Both the position numbers and the translations under genes were made by a program. The notes under the pieces are model-generated. The model saw only the letters and a list, made by a program, of their open reading frames with translations, was not told the origin of the DNA and ran no database searches. A stretch of DNA of 64,000 bases, taken from NCBI GenBank assembly GCA_025963775.1, contig JAOQAD010000027.1, forward strand, positions 1-64,000. The letters are read 5' to 3'. Shown in pieces: positions 1-9,064 of the stretch. Source of the DNA: Bacteroidota bacterium (GTDB lineage: Bacteria; Bacteroidota; Bacteroidia; 2-12-FULL-35-15). The first letter of the stretch is position 1; each line of letters opens with the position of its first letter.

Positions 1-2
1 TG

Positions 3-785
3 CAGCAAAGCTTAGGCAGCTTTGAGCTGATCTGCATCAACGATGGCTCCGGCGATTCCACCGGAGAGGAGATCCTCCGGTTCAGGGATCCGCGCATCCG
101 CTACATCAACAAAGCCAATACAGGAGTTTCGGATACCCGCAACGTAGGCTTCAGCCTGTCGAACGGGAAGTATATCCTGTACCTTGATGCGGATGATATT
201 TTATCCGAACATTTTCTGCAGAAACGCGTAGACTATCTTGAGCAACACCCGGAGATGGGATTCTGCTGCTCCGAAGTGATCAAGATCGATGAAGCAGGTA
301 CTATCATTACAGACACAAAATGGGTGGGCGCCCATTCAAACATCCTGCTGGAAGTGCTGAGCTATAACCTGAAGATCATCACCTGCCCTTCGAATTATCT
401 TTTCAGGAAAGAGCTGTTGCAGCAGCATTCGATAAAATTCGATCCGGGCCTTTCGAGCAGCGCCGACCGCTTTTTCCTGATCGAGCTTTCAAACGTAGCG
501 AAATGCGGTTTGGTGAAAGATGCTTATCTTTATTACCGCATGCACCCCTCGAGCATGTCGCACAAGCTTACACTGAACCTCCTGCGTGACAATTTTGTTT
601 TCAAGCAGAAAATTTTAAGCCTTGATTACATTCCCGCTGAGCTGAAAAAAGAATTTTGTTTCAAGACCAATTATATCCTTGCGGGAAGTTATTATAAACT
701 GAAGAAAGCAGGGCCTTTTCTTTTGTATTCACTGAAGGCATTTTATTATAACCCGGCAGGATTTTTAAAGCAATTAACAAAGTAA
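3..785 (+). CDS. Glycosyltransferase family 2, N-terminus cut by window edge
   Basis: A GT-A fold glycosyltransferase that would transfer a sugar from a nucleotide donor during surface-glycan assembly. The frame is open from base 3 with no start in view. It reads ICINDGSGDST, then NTGVSDTRNVGF and YILYLDADD, which are the family 2 donor-binding motifs with the DXD-type metal site. Only the first few dozen residues should be missing. The helical C-terminal part is poorly conserved and would choose the acceptor. The stop is 10 bases before the asparagine synthetase start, so it probably leads the co-directional glycan operon that runs to 5115. The specific sugar cannot be read from the sequence. 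Confidence 0.85.
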   Translation, partial: QQSLGSFELICINDGSGDSTGEEILRFRDPRIRYINKANTGVSDTRNVGFSLSNGKYILYLDADDILSEHFLQKRVDYLEQHPEMGFCCSEVIKIDEAGTIITDTKWVGAHSNILLEVLSYNLKIITCPSNYLFRKELLQQHSIKFDPGLSSSADRFFLIELSNVAKCGLVKDAYLYYRMHPSSMSHKLTLNLLRDNFVFKQKILSLDYIPAELKKEFCFKTNYILAGSYYKLKKAGPFLLYSLKAFYYNPAGFLKQLTK

Positions 786-795
786 AACCAGCATC

Positions 796-2679
796 ATGTG
801 CGGAATAGCAGGATTTTATTCACCCGGTAAGGTATTCTCAGAAGCGGAGCTGCGTGCGATGACGGATGCCCTGGCGCACCGCGGGCCTGATGCTTCCGGC
901 TATTACACGGACGACATGGTTGGCTTCGGGCACCGCAGACTGAGCATCATCGACCTGTCGGACAATGCGAACCAGCCGATGCATTCGCTGGACGGGCGCT
1001 ACGTGATGGTGTACAACGGCGAAGTGTACAATTACAGGGAAATTGCCACTGAGCTGAAACAGAAATTCAAAACCTCCTTCCGCACTTCCTCCGACAGCGA
1101 AGTGATCATTGAAGGCTATGCGCGCTACGGCCCGGAAATAGTGAACAAGCTGAATGGCATGTTTGCACTGGCCATTTACGACAAACAGAAGAAAGAGCTG
1201 TTCGTCTGCCGCGACCGCATCGGCATCAAACCCTTTTATTATTTCTGGGACGGGACTAATTTCGCATTTGCATCGGAGCTGAAATCGCTGCTTTGCTGTG
1301 CGCACATCCCGCTGGAAATAAACAAGAACGCGATCTACCATTTCCTGCACCTTGGCTTTATTCCCGCTCCCGACTCCATTTACCAGTCGGTGAAAAAGTT
1401 GAAAGCCGGCACCTGGATGAAGATCTCGGGAAGCAATGTGGAAACGAAAAAGTACTGGTCGGTGAACGCCGCCATTCATGAAAAAGTGATCAGCAATGAA
1501 AAGGAAGCGATCGTGAAGCTGAGCGACCTGCTCATGAGCTCGGTGCAATACCAGATCAAAAGCGATGTGCCTTTCGGCGTATTCCTAAGCGGTGGAATTG
1601 ATTCAAGCCTTGTCACCGCCAATGCCGTGAACCTTTCCGGCGTGAAGGTGAATACATTCTCTATCGGCTTTGAAGAGAACCGCTTCAATGAATCCGTTTA
1701 TGCCAAGGCGATCGCGAATTACCTCGGCACCAACCATCATGAGTTTGTTGTTTCCTACAAGGATGCGATCAGCCTCATCGATACTATTTTTGATGCCTAC
1801 AGCGAGCCTTTTTCCGACTCCTCCTCCATCCCGACCATGCTGGTTTCCAAGCTGGCAAGAGAGCATGTAACCGTTACGCTTTCGGGCGAAGGCGGCGATG
1901 AATTGTTCATGGGCTATGGCGCTTATAAATGGGCAAAGCGCCTCAACAATCCGCTTATCAGGCAGCTCAGGCACCCGATCGCTGCCATGCTTTCCGCTTC
2001 CGGCGAGCGTTTCGAGCGGCATGCACGTTATTTCCAGTATCCTCACCGCAATCTCCAGTACAGCCATATCCTCTCGCAGGAACAATATTATTTTTCGCTC
2101 GATGAGCTGGACAATATGCTGACAAGCGATTTTACGGAATCACCGGGAAGCACAACCACGGAGCTGCTCAATAATTTCGGGATCGAGATCGACCACCTGG
2201 GAAGGGAATTGAAGCCGATCGAAAAGCAGGCGGTATTCGACCTGAATGTTTACCTGCAGGATGACCTGCTTACTAAAGTGGACCGCGCAAGCATGCACTT
2301 CTCGCTTGAAACGCGCGTGCCTTACCTCGATCACAGGATCATTGAATTTGCATTGAACCTTTCGCCTGCACTGAAATACAATAACGGCACGGCCAAATAT
2401 TTACTGAAGGAGATCCTTTATCAATACGTTCCGAAAAAATTCTTCGCAAGGCCGAAGCAGGGCTTTGCCATTCCGCTTGAGAAATGGCTGAAAAACGAGC
2501 TCCGCTTCCTGATCGAAGAGAACCTTTCAACGGAAGTGATCGGGAAATACGGGATCGTTCATACGGATTACGTTGAAAACCTGAAGAAGAAATTTTTCGC
2601 CGGCAAGGATTATCTTTATAACAGGATCTGGGTACTGATCGTGCTGCACAAATGGCTCCAAAAATACCACAAGCGATGA
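796..2679 (+). CDS. asnB: Asparagine synthase (glutamine-hydrolysing)
   Basis: 627 residues, normal for AsnB. The start gives Met-Cys-Gly-Ile-Ala-Gly, exposing Cys2 as the glutaminase nucleophile after Met removal. The N-terminal Ntn amidotransferase domain (about 1-190) has the HRGPD motif. The C-terminal synthetase domain carries the PP-loop SGGIDS near residue 265 and SGEGGDE near 362, which bind ATP. Known chemistry is ATP-dependent amidation of a carboxylate using glutamine. In glycan loci such paralogs often amidate uronic acids or act on a polymer precursor rather than making free asparagine, so a role in surface-polymer decoration is inferred from its neighbours. The 3' end overlaps the deacetylase start by 4 bases (ATGA), indicating translational coupling. 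Confidence 0.93.
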   Translation: MCGIAGFYSPGKVFSEAELRAMTDALAHRGPDASGYYTDDMVGFGHRRLSIIDLSDNANQPMHSLDGRYVMVYNGEVYNYREIATELKQKFKTSFRTSSDSEVIIEGYARYGPEIVNKLNGMFALAIYDKQKKELFVCRDRIGIKPFYYFWDGTNFAFASELKSLLCCAHIPLEINKNAIYHFLHLGFIPAPDSIYQSVKKLKAGTWMKISGSNVETKKYWSVNAAIHEKVISNEKEAIVKLSDLLMSSVQYQIKSDVPFGVFLSGGIDSSLVTANAVNLSGVKVNTFSIGFEENRFNESVYAKAIANYLGTNHHEFVVSYKDAISLIDTIFDAYSEPFSDSSSIPTMLVSKLAREHVTVTLSGEGGDELFMGYGAYKWAKRLNNPLIRQLRHPIAAMLSASGERFERHARYFQYPHRNLQYSHILSQEQYYFSLDELDNMLTSDFTESPGSTTTELLNNFGIEIDHLGRELKPIEKQAVFDLNVYLQDDLLTKVDRASMHFSLETRVPYLDHRIIEFALNLSPALKYNNGTAKYLLKEILYQYVPKKFFARPKQGFAIPLEKWLKNELRFLIEENLSTEVIGKYGIVHTDYVENLKKKFFAGKDYLYNRIWVLIVLHKWLQKYHKR

Positions 2680-3599
2680 AGATCAGGATTTTTCTTTTTC
2701 ACAGGGTTTCTCCCATGCGCGATCCCTTATGGGATCCCATGTCGCCTGCGCTGTTTGAAAGGATAGTCGCCTATCTTGGCAAAAGCTATGAAGTGGTGCC
2801 GCTTGAAAGAACGCTCATAGGCGATCATATCCCGCTTTCAAAAAAAGAGCTTTGCGCGATCACCTTTGATGATGGCTATAAGGATTTTATCAACTACGCT
2901 TTCCCGATCTTAAAAAAACACAACTGCCCTTCTTCCATGTATGTGATCAGCGATTGCGTGGATCAGAACCTTCCGCCATGGACCTACATCATCAACCACC
3001 TGTTCATCAATACTTCCCACTTATTGCTCGACATCCATTCAAAGGCGCTGCCTGCAAACCTTTCCAAAACAACCTGGAACAACAGCAAAGAGCGGATCGG
3101 CTATGCAAGAAAGCTTTCGCCTTTTATGAAGCAGCTGAACAACCGTGAACGCGTGCTGATCTATGAACAAATCCAGAAGGAGTTCAATGATGTGGACGAT
3201 CCGCACGACATGATGATGAGCTGGGACAACATCCGGGAGATCGGCAGGAACGGCTGCGAGATCGGCTCCCACTCTGCTTCACATCCGCTCCTGGCAAAAA
3301 AAACAAACGAGCTGGAGCATGAGCTTACCGCTTCCGCTGAAAAGATAAAAACTGAAACAGGGAAATTTCCACTTGCCATTTCATATCCTTTCGGGAATTA
3401 TAATGATACGGTTAAAACAATGTCGGAAAACGCCGGCTATAAAACAGGCCTCACCGTCAATTACGGAACGTACAACAGCGACGTGCACCACCTCTTTGAG
3501 ATCCCGCGGATCGAGCTGTATTCCGAGTCATTCTTCAAATCCAGGCTGCGCATCAAAGGTTATATTGAGAACACGAGAAAGATCATAAAGTTGAAATAA
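2676..3599 (+). CDS. Polysaccharide deacetylase family protein
   Basis: A carbohydrate esterase 4 (NodB-like) protein of 307 residues from the chosen ATG. This start overlaps the asnB stop as ATGA and removes eight unlikely upstream residues. ITFDDGYKDF near residue 65 supplies the catalytic base and metal Asp, and SHSASHP near residue 190 supplies the two metal-binding His. SYPFGNYND follows as the typical motif 3/4 region. Such enzymes remove N-acetyl groups from amino sugars in peptidoglycan, chitin-like or exopolysaccharide chains. No signal peptide is visible, so it probably acts on a cytoplasmic or membrane-linked intermediate of the glycan made by this operon. Confidence 0.88.
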   Translation: MKIRIFLFHRVSPMRDPLWDPMSPALFERIVAYLGKSYEVVPLERTLIGDHIPLSKKELCAITFDDGYKDFINYAFPILKKHNCPSSMYVISDCVDQNLPPWTYIINHLFINTSHLLLDIHSKALPANLSKTTWNNSKERIGYARKLSPFMKQLNNRERVLIYEQIQKEFNDVDDPHDMMMSWDNIREIGRNGCEIGSHSASHPLLAKKTNELEHELTASAEKIKTETGKFPLAISYPFGNYNDTVKTMSENAGYKTGLTVNYGTYNSDVHHLFEIPRIELYSESFFKSRLRIKGYIENTRKIIKLK

Positions 3600-3601
3600 G
3601 G

Positions 3602-4330
3602 ATGCTGACGATTCTGACACATGAGTTTCTTTTTATCCGGAAAAAGGAGATCTGGTTTTACGATGGCGGCGATACGGAGCCGGCGGCATACACTTCTTTT
3701 TGCTATGCATTGAAACGCCCCGCCATGCACATCGATACGGAAGTGAAAGAGTTTACCACGGTGCTTGACCTTCGTGCTGATGAAACAAAATTATTCGATG
3801 CCATCAGCAGCACTTTCCGTTATCACATCCGGAAAGCAGCAACAGCAGGCGTTCAATGTATTTATGATGTTGAGCCTTCTCTTTCAGAATGCAGGGAGAT
3901 CATCCGCCGGTTCAATGTTTTTGCAGCGAAAAAAAAGATCACACCTGCCAATTCAAAGCGCATTCTTGCTTTGCAGGAACAGAAGAAGGTCATCATTTCA
4001 AAAGCAATGCAGGGCGATGCAACACTTGTAACGCATGTGTACCTTCACGACGATAACAGGATCCTGCTCATGCATACTTTTCACGAAGAAGAAGAAACGG
4101 ATCCGCAACTGAGAGGATACGCCAATAAATCGCTGCACTGGGAGGACATCCGCCTGTTCCGCGAAAAAGGCTTTCATACTTACGATTTCGGCGGGATCAA
4201 TAGTGAAGAGTTGCCGGGGATCTCCCATTTCAAGCTCAGCTTCGGGGGCAAGGCAGAGCAGGCCGACAGCTTTATCGCGGTAAAGCCCGTTTACAGGGCC
4301 TTCTATAAATTGTATAAGAACATTCGCTGA
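3602..4330 (+). CDS. GNAT/FemAB-like acyl- or aminoacyltransferase
   Basis: 242 residues starting 2 bases after the preceding stop, behind AAGG. The C-terminal half resembles FemAB/GNAT proteins found in polysaccharide clusters: YHIRKAATAGV early, then HTYDFGGIN, followed by SHFKLSFGGKAE. The last segment is the usual 'K..FGG..' signature of lipid II FemX-like and PEP-CTERM/FemAB transferases. It would attach an acyl or aminoacyl group to an amino sugar, perhaps one exposed by the neighbouring deacetylase. That pairing is inference. No membrane segment or export signal is seen. Donor and acceptor are unknown. Confidence 0.7.
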   Translation: MLTILTHEFLFIRKKEIWFYDGGDTEPAAYTSFCYALKRPAMHIDTEVKEFTTVLDLRADETKLFDAISSTFRYHIRKAATAGVQCIYDVEPSLSECREIIRRFNVFAAKKKITPANSKRILALQEQKKVIISKAMQGDATLVTHVYLHDDNRILLMHTFHEEEETDPQLRGYANKSLHWEDIRLFREKGFHTYDFGGINSEELPGISHFKLSFGGKAEQADSFIAVKPVYRAFYKLYKNIR

Positions 4331-4338
4331 TCAGCATC

Positions 4339-5115
4339 ATGGAAATAAATAAAAAAGTGTATTCAAACAGCGAGGTTGTAAAGCATTATGCCGATTACAG
4401 CTCCACGCTGCAGCGCCCCGAAAAAACGATCACGGAGCTGCTCCAGCCAAAGCTAAAAGAGATGAGGATGCTCGACATCGGGGTTGGCGCCGGAAGGACC
4501 ACCGTTTTTTTTGCTGACAAAGTAAAAGAATACACCGGCATTGATTTTTCGGATGGCATGATCGAAGCCTGTAAGGAAAAATTGGGCAAAGCCTATCCTG
4601 CAGCAGGGTTTGAAACGATGGATGTGCGCGACCTTTCGCATTATGCAGACAACAGCTTTGACTTTGTGCTCTTCAGCTTTAACGGGCTCGACAATATTTC
4701 ACACGAAGAGCGCATCGTTGCCCTCAGCGAGATCAGGAGGATCTGTGCGGAAAAAGGAACTTTTTGTTTTTCATCGCACAACCTGCAATGCCTTCCCGTT
4801 TTTTTCAGCATCCGCTTCCGCTGGCACCCGGTCCGGTTCCTGAAAAGCCTCTTTGCAAGAAAAAGGCTGATCGCACGGAACAAGGAGCAGATCGGCAAAT
4901 TTCCGGAAGCAGACCACGTTACGATTTTCGATGATGTGTATGATTTCGGCCTGCATACGTATTACATCCGGCCCTCTGCACAGATCGAACAACTGAGAAA
5001 AAATGGTTTCAGCAATGTAAAAGTGTTCAGCTTCGATACGGGAGAAGAATTACCGGAGCAGCAGTACGATTCCGCCACAGATTCATGGCTGTATTATCTC
5101 TGCAGCAAAAATTAA
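4339..5115 (+). CDS. Class I SAM-dependent methyltransferase
   Basis: 258 residues. Motif I MLDIGVGAGRTT near residue 44 binds S-adenosylmethionine. YTGIDFSDGM holds the acidic residue that contacts the ribose, and FDFVLFSFNGLDNI is motif II. The family is Methyltransf_11/25. It starts 8 bases after the upstream stop and is the last gene of the forward glycan run, so methylation of a sugar or glycan intermediate is the likely role. Its stop codon overlaps head-on with the stop of the convergent membrane protein through the shared bases TTAA. Confidence 0.85.
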   Translation: MEINKKVYSNSEVVKHYADYSSTLQRPEKTITELLQPKLKEMRMLDIGVGAGRTTVFFADKVKEYTGIDFSDGMIEACKEKLGKAYPAAGFETMDVRDLSHYADNSFDFVLFSFNGLDNISHEERIVALSEIRRICAEKGTFCFSSHNLQCLPVFFSIRFRWHPVRFLKSLFARKRLIARNKEQIGKFPEADHVTIFDDVYDFGLHTYYIRPSAQIEQLRKNGFSNVKVFSFDTGEELPEQQYDSATDSWLYYLCSKN

Positions 5116-6446
5116 ATGCGCATTTTTTTCTTTGATTGCTGCTCATAAAAATACTTGAGCACAAAAAGACTGGAGATGTAAAAAGGAATGCAGGGTATCT
5201 TCAATCGCACCAGCGAACCAAAATTGGAAGTGGCGATACCCACGGAGAAGGCGAAAAATAAAGAGAACAAGACCGAGAACAGCAGCAGCGGATTTTTACC
5301 GATCAGGCGGAAGAATCCCATGAACTTCAACCGGATAAGGAGAAAGATCGTCAGTAAAAGAATGTAGGTATTCTCCAATGCCGACAAAAGCATAACCGGA
5401 TTTTTCGCATCCCAGAGATAAGGCCTGAACAAGGTCGCGGCAATGGCAAGGTGCGCCTTCCCCAGCATACTGATCGGGTTCGCATCAAACTCCCCGATGT
5501 CAAAGCTTTGCCCGCCATAATATTCCTGCTTCTGGTCAAGATTTACCACCACAGCACGGTCAAGCACATTATCGATCCGGTACAAACCGAGAAAATCACC
5601 CATCTGCGAAAGCAGCAGCAAGCTCAATCCGAGCCCCACGGAAATGAAAAAAGGTGCTGCCATGAATTTCAATGCCTTGTTCCTGAGGCCCGATAAGCGT
5701 TCATTCGAGAGCCAGATCAGCGATCCCGGCAGCAAGGCAAAAAAGATATAGGGCTTGATCGCGATCAGCAGGAAAGCCGATATGAATACGCAAAGCAGGC
5801 TTCCTATCTTGTATCTTTTCCGGATGAAAAAATAATAAAAATGATAGGTATACCAGCCAACCGCCGAGAGCGTGATCGTATCCTTCAGAAGGCCGGAACC
5901 CCAGAACACCACGGAAGGAATGAACAATACGGAGATCGCAAATTGCCGCTGCAGCTGCGGAAACTGCGTGTTGAACAACAGGAAGAGCCTCCAGATACCG
6001 CTGTAGCAAATCCACGCGAGCAACAATGCCATGACCACAAAGCTGTGAAAGGAAAGAAAATAAAGTGGCACCAGCAGCCTGGATACGAAAAGAGCCTTGT
6101 CATCAAGCCAGAATACAGGATAACCGGTATTTGAATCGAAGTAAGAATAATTCTCCCTCGAGTTATTGCCCATCAGCATATCAAAAAAAACATTAATGTT
6201 CTTATGGGCCACATTACACATAGCTTCTGTAGTAATGTAATAATTGGTCGTATCACCGCCTGCATAATAATATTGGTAGATCAGGCAAACTGCAATGGCG
6301 CCGAACAGCTTTATCATCAAACCCCGGCTATACCATTTGTACAGCGGCTGCTTCAGCATGTTCTTGTGCCCGATAAAGCTCGAGATGAAGTAGATCATCA
6401 GGAGATAGAGCGGCGTAAGCAACAAGTCGAAAATCGTAACTACCAT
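5112..6446 (-). CDS. Polytopic membrane protein, possible glycan polymerase (Wzy/EpsG-like)
   Basis: 444 residues with about ten hydrophobic spans and a short basic C-terminus (KKKMRI). It begins MVVTIFDLLLTPLYLLMIYF. A larger polar loop follows the second or third span (residues about 65-115) and contains GGDTTNYY, reminiscent of a periplasmic loop in polymerases of the EpsG/Wzy type. SVVFWGSGLLKDT in mid-protein resembles a motif seen in Bacteroidota proteins annotated only as hypothetical membrane proteins of polysaccharide loci. Function as polymerase or ligase is inferred from topology and context. It runs opposite to its neighbours and shares stop-codon bases with the methyltransferase gene. 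Confidence 0.55.
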   Translation of the reverse strand: MVVTIFDLLLTPLYLLMIYFISSFIGHKNMLKQPLYKWYSRGLMIKLFGAIAVCLIYQYYYAGGDTTNYYITTEAMCNVAHKNINVFFDMLMGNNSRENYSYFDSNTGYPVFWLDDKALFVSRLLVPLYFLSFHSFVVMALLLAWICYSGIWRLFLLFNTQFPQLQRQFAISVLFIPSVVFWGSGLLKDTITLSAVGWYTYHFYYFFIRKRYKIGSLLCVFISAFLLIAIKPYIFFALLPGSLIWLSNERLSGLRNKALKFMAAPFFISVGLGLSLLLLSQMGDFLGLYRIDNVLDRAVVVNLDQKQEYYGGQSFDIGEFDANPISMLGKAHLAIAATLFRPYLWDAKNPVMLLSALENTYILLLTIFLLIRLKFMGFFRLIGKNPLLLFSVLFSLFFAFSVGIATSNFGSLVRLKIPCIPFYISSLFVLKYFYEQQSKKKMRI

Positions 6447-6507
6447 CGGGTTTGCGGGGAATTCTTATTTAGCAGGTGTTGTAAAAAAATGCTGGAATAA
6501 TTTTCAT

Positions 6508-6622
6508 CGGTCACTTCGTTGCGTAACGCAGTGGAGCCCTTCGGCTCCGCTCAGGATAAACTTCCCGAGAAGTAGGCCAGTTCTCGATACTTTCGCCAAA
6601 AGGCGAAAACTCGAACTGACAT
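6508..6622. repeat. Dispersed intergenic repeat (GTCA-cgaactgac family), degenerate copy
   Basis: This 270-base gap holds no gene. It contains a degenerate copy of a sequence also found at 13525-13620, 32668-32780 and 40268-40470: pieces of TCGATACT, CGAACTGAC and stop-start phrases around 'cttcggctccgctcagga'. Several short internal palindromes are visible (GGAGCCCTTCGGCTCC; TTTCGCCAAAAGGCGAAA). It may form hairpins downstream of neither gene, since both flanking genes point away from it. Confidence 0.6.
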
Positions 6623-6716
6623 AAGCATTCCAACATTTTTTCCTACAACAGTCTTTAACAAAAGTAACACATTGTTTTAAATATTATCTTAAACTTGTAC
6701 CGGTAAATGCGTTAGA

Positions 6717-7955
6717 ATGAAAGTCCTTTATATCTCCTACGATGGAATGACCGATCCGCTTGGGCAATCCCAGGTGATCCCTTATTTGCAGGGACTTTCC
6801 GCGAAGGGACACGAGATCACGCTTTTGAGCTGTGAGAAGAAAGGCCGTTTTGCAGCGCACAGCGGTATGATCAGCAAGCTGCTTTCAGCATCCAATATTT
6901 CATGGCATCCCGTGCCTTATTCATCCCTGCCTTCAGTGCTTTCCAAGCAGCTCAACCTGTTCGCCATGGAAAAAAAAGCAAAGCAGCTCTGCGAAACGCA
7001 AAAGCCGGAAGCGGTGCATTGCCGCAGCTACATGGCAGCGCTTATCGGGCTTAAATTAAAATTAAAATACGGAATCAAATTCATTTTCGATATGCGCGGA
7101 TTCTGGGCGGATGAGCGGATCGACGGCAACATCTGGAGCCTCAGCAACCCGCTTCACAAAAGGATCTACGCCTACTTCAAAAAAAAAGAGCTCAGCTTTT
7201 TACTGAATGCCGACCATACTATTTCACTTACTGAAAATGCAAAAAAGGAGATCCTTTCCTGGCCCCAGCTGAAAGGAAAACAGGTTCCGATAGAAGTAAT
7301 TCCCTGCTGTGCCGACCTCGGTCTTTTTTCCGCGAAAACAATTGATCCTGCAAAACAAGATTCATTACGCTTAAGTTTCGGCATCAGCGAAGATGAGCTG
7401 GTGATCAGCTATCTCGGCTCCATCGGCACCTGGTACATGCTCGGTGAAATGCTTGATTTTTTCAAGTGCCTGTTAGCAAAAAGGCCGGATGCAAAGTTCC
7501 TCTTCATCACTCCTGATGCAAAAGAACTGATCCTTGAAGGCGCAGGAAAGAAAGGCATCGCGGCAAAGAAGATCATCGTGGTTTCCGCACAGCGCGCCGA
7601 AGTGCCTGCTTACCTCAGCTTATCCGCGATCTCACTGTATTTCATCAGGCCACTGTATTCAAAAAAAGCCTCTTCACCAACAAAAACGGCCGAGATCATG
7701 GGACTCGGCATTCCGCTGATCACCAACGCAGGCATCGGCGACAGCGACCTGATCCTTGGCGAAGCGCAGGCAGGCACACTTATAAATGAGTTCAGCAAAG
7801 CAGAATATGAGCGCGTAATTGAACAAATTGATGTACTTTTAAAGCTCGATAAAACAAAAATAGCGCAGGCTTCGGAAAAATATTTTTCCCTTCAGAAAGG
7901 CGTTGAAAAATATGCCGCTGTTTACGAAAAGCTTGCCCATAACAGCATGAAATAA
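6717..7955 (+). CDS. Glycosyltransferase family 4 (GT-B fold)
   Basis: 412 residues. The N-terminal Rossmann-like half starts MKVLYISYDGMTDPLGQSQV, the acceptor-side GT4 signature with the glycine-rich loop. The C-terminal half has SYLGSIGTWYML and the donor-binding region KTAEIMGLGIPLIT, where the family's second Glu would be expected. It should transfer a hexose from a nucleotide sugar during glycan assembly. The gene opens a new forward transcription unit; a weak TAAACTTG sits about 30 bases upstream. galE follows after 4 bases and may feed it UDP-galactose, which is inference. Confidence 0.87.
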   Translation: MKVLYISYDGMTDPLGQSQVIPYLQGLSAKGHEITLLSCEKKGRFAAHSGMISKLLSASNISWHPVPYSSLPSVLSKQLNLFAMEKKAKQLCETQKPEAVHCRSYMAALIGLKLKLKYGIKFIFDMRGFWADERIDGNIWSLSNPLHKRIYAYFKKKELSFLLNADHTISLTENAKKEILSWPQLKGKQVPIEVIPCCADLGLFSAKTIDPAKQDSLRLSFGISEDELVISYLGSIGTWYMLGEMLDFFKCLLAKRPDAKFLFITPDAKELILEGAGKKGIAAKKIIVVSAQRAEVPAYLSLSAISLYFIRPLYSKKASSPTKTAEIMGLGIPLITNAGIGDSDLILGEAQAGTLINEFSKAEYERVIEQIDVLLKLDKTKIAQASEKYFSLQKGVEKYAAVYEKLAHNSMK

Positions 7956-7959
7956 AGGC

Positions 7960-8997
7960 ATGGAACCAGGAAAAACAATACTTGTCACCGGCGGCGCGGG
8001 ATACATTGGCTCACATACGATCATCGAATTGCTCGAAACCACTTCCTTCCATGTGATCTCCATTGATAATTTCTCCAATTCTTCCCCGAAAACGTTTGAG
8101 CGCATCGAAAAGATCACAGGAAAAAAAGTGCAGAACTACGCGGTTGACATGTGCGACATGAATGCACTGGCCGCTGTATTTGAACAGGAAAATAATATCG
8201 GCGGCATCATTCATTTTGCAGCATACAAATCGGTTCCCGAATCGGTGCTGCAGCCTGCAAAATATTACCATAACAACCTCAACTCATTGCTGAATGTGCT
8301 TGAGTGCTGCAAAATATATAAGGTCACTGATTTTATTTTTTCTTCGTCCTGTTCCGTTTACGGCAACATCAGCGAGCTGCCGGTAAAGGAAAGTACGCCG
8401 CTTGGCAAGGCTGAATCGCCTTATGCATATACAAAGCAGGTGGGTGAAGAGATCCTGAAGGATTATGCAAAAGCATTTCCGCAGCTGAATATTGTTGCAC
8501 TGCGCTACTTTAACCCGGTCGGGGCGCACCCTACAGGGCTGATTGGTGAATCGCCGCTCAACAAGCCGAATAACCTTGTGCCGATCATCACCAATACTGC
8601 CATTGGCAAGATCCCGCAGATGGCAGTTTACGGGAACGATTATCCTACGCGCGATGGCACCTGCATCCGCGATTACATCCATGTAACAGACATTGCCGCA
8701 GCGCACATCAAAGCCCTGGAGTACATCGGCAGCAAAAAGCAAAGCAGCAACTTTTTTATTTTCAATCTCGGTACCGGCCAGGGCGTCAGCGTACTGGAAG
8801 CCATTCATGCCTTTGAAAAAGTGTCCGGCCAAAAGCTGAATTACATCCTTGGCGAAAAGCGCCCGGGAGATGTCGGCGCCATTTATTCCGACAACTCCTT
8901 TTCGGAAAAGGAACTGGGCTGGAAACCAAAATTCTCCCTCGATGAAATGATGCAAACGGCCTGGAAATGGGAACTTGAACAAAAGAGAGAGAATTAA
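7960..8997 (+). CDS. galE: UDP-glucose 4-epimerase
   Basis: 345 residues, normal for GalE. The short-chain dehydrogenase fold begins with GGAGYIGSHT near residue 10 for NAD binding. SSSCSVYG provides the catalytic Ser and YAYTKQ provides the Tyr-x-x-x-Lys pair. FNPVGAHPTGLIGE and RDYIHVTD are GalE-specific substrate-loop motifs. It interconverts UDP-glucose and UDP-galactose (or the N-acetyl forms) in the cytoplasm, supplying precursors for the surrounding glycan genes. Spacing of 4 bases from the GT4 gene supports an operon. Confidence 0.95.
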   Translation: MEPGKTILVTGGAGYIGSHTIIELLETTSFHVISIDNFSNSSPKTFERIEKITGKKVQNYAVDMCDMNALAAVFEQENNIGGIIHFAAYKSVPESVLQPAKYYHNNLNSLLNVLECCKIYKVTDFIFSSSCSVYGNISELPVKESTPLGKAESPYAYTKQVGEEILKDYAKAFPQLNIVALRYFNPVGAHPTGLIGESPLNKPNNLVPIITNTAIGKIPQMAVYGNDYPTRDGTCIRDYIHVTDIAAAHIKALEYIGSKKQSSNFFIFNLGTGQGVSVLEAIHAFEKVSGQKLNYILGEKRPGDVGAIYSDNSFSEKELGWKPKFSLDEMMQTAWKWELEQKREN

Positions 8998-9064
8998 TTT
9001 GTCAGGCTGTTAATCTGGTATAGGCTTATTTTAATGATCGGGAACAGGCTTAGCACAGGCTTAA

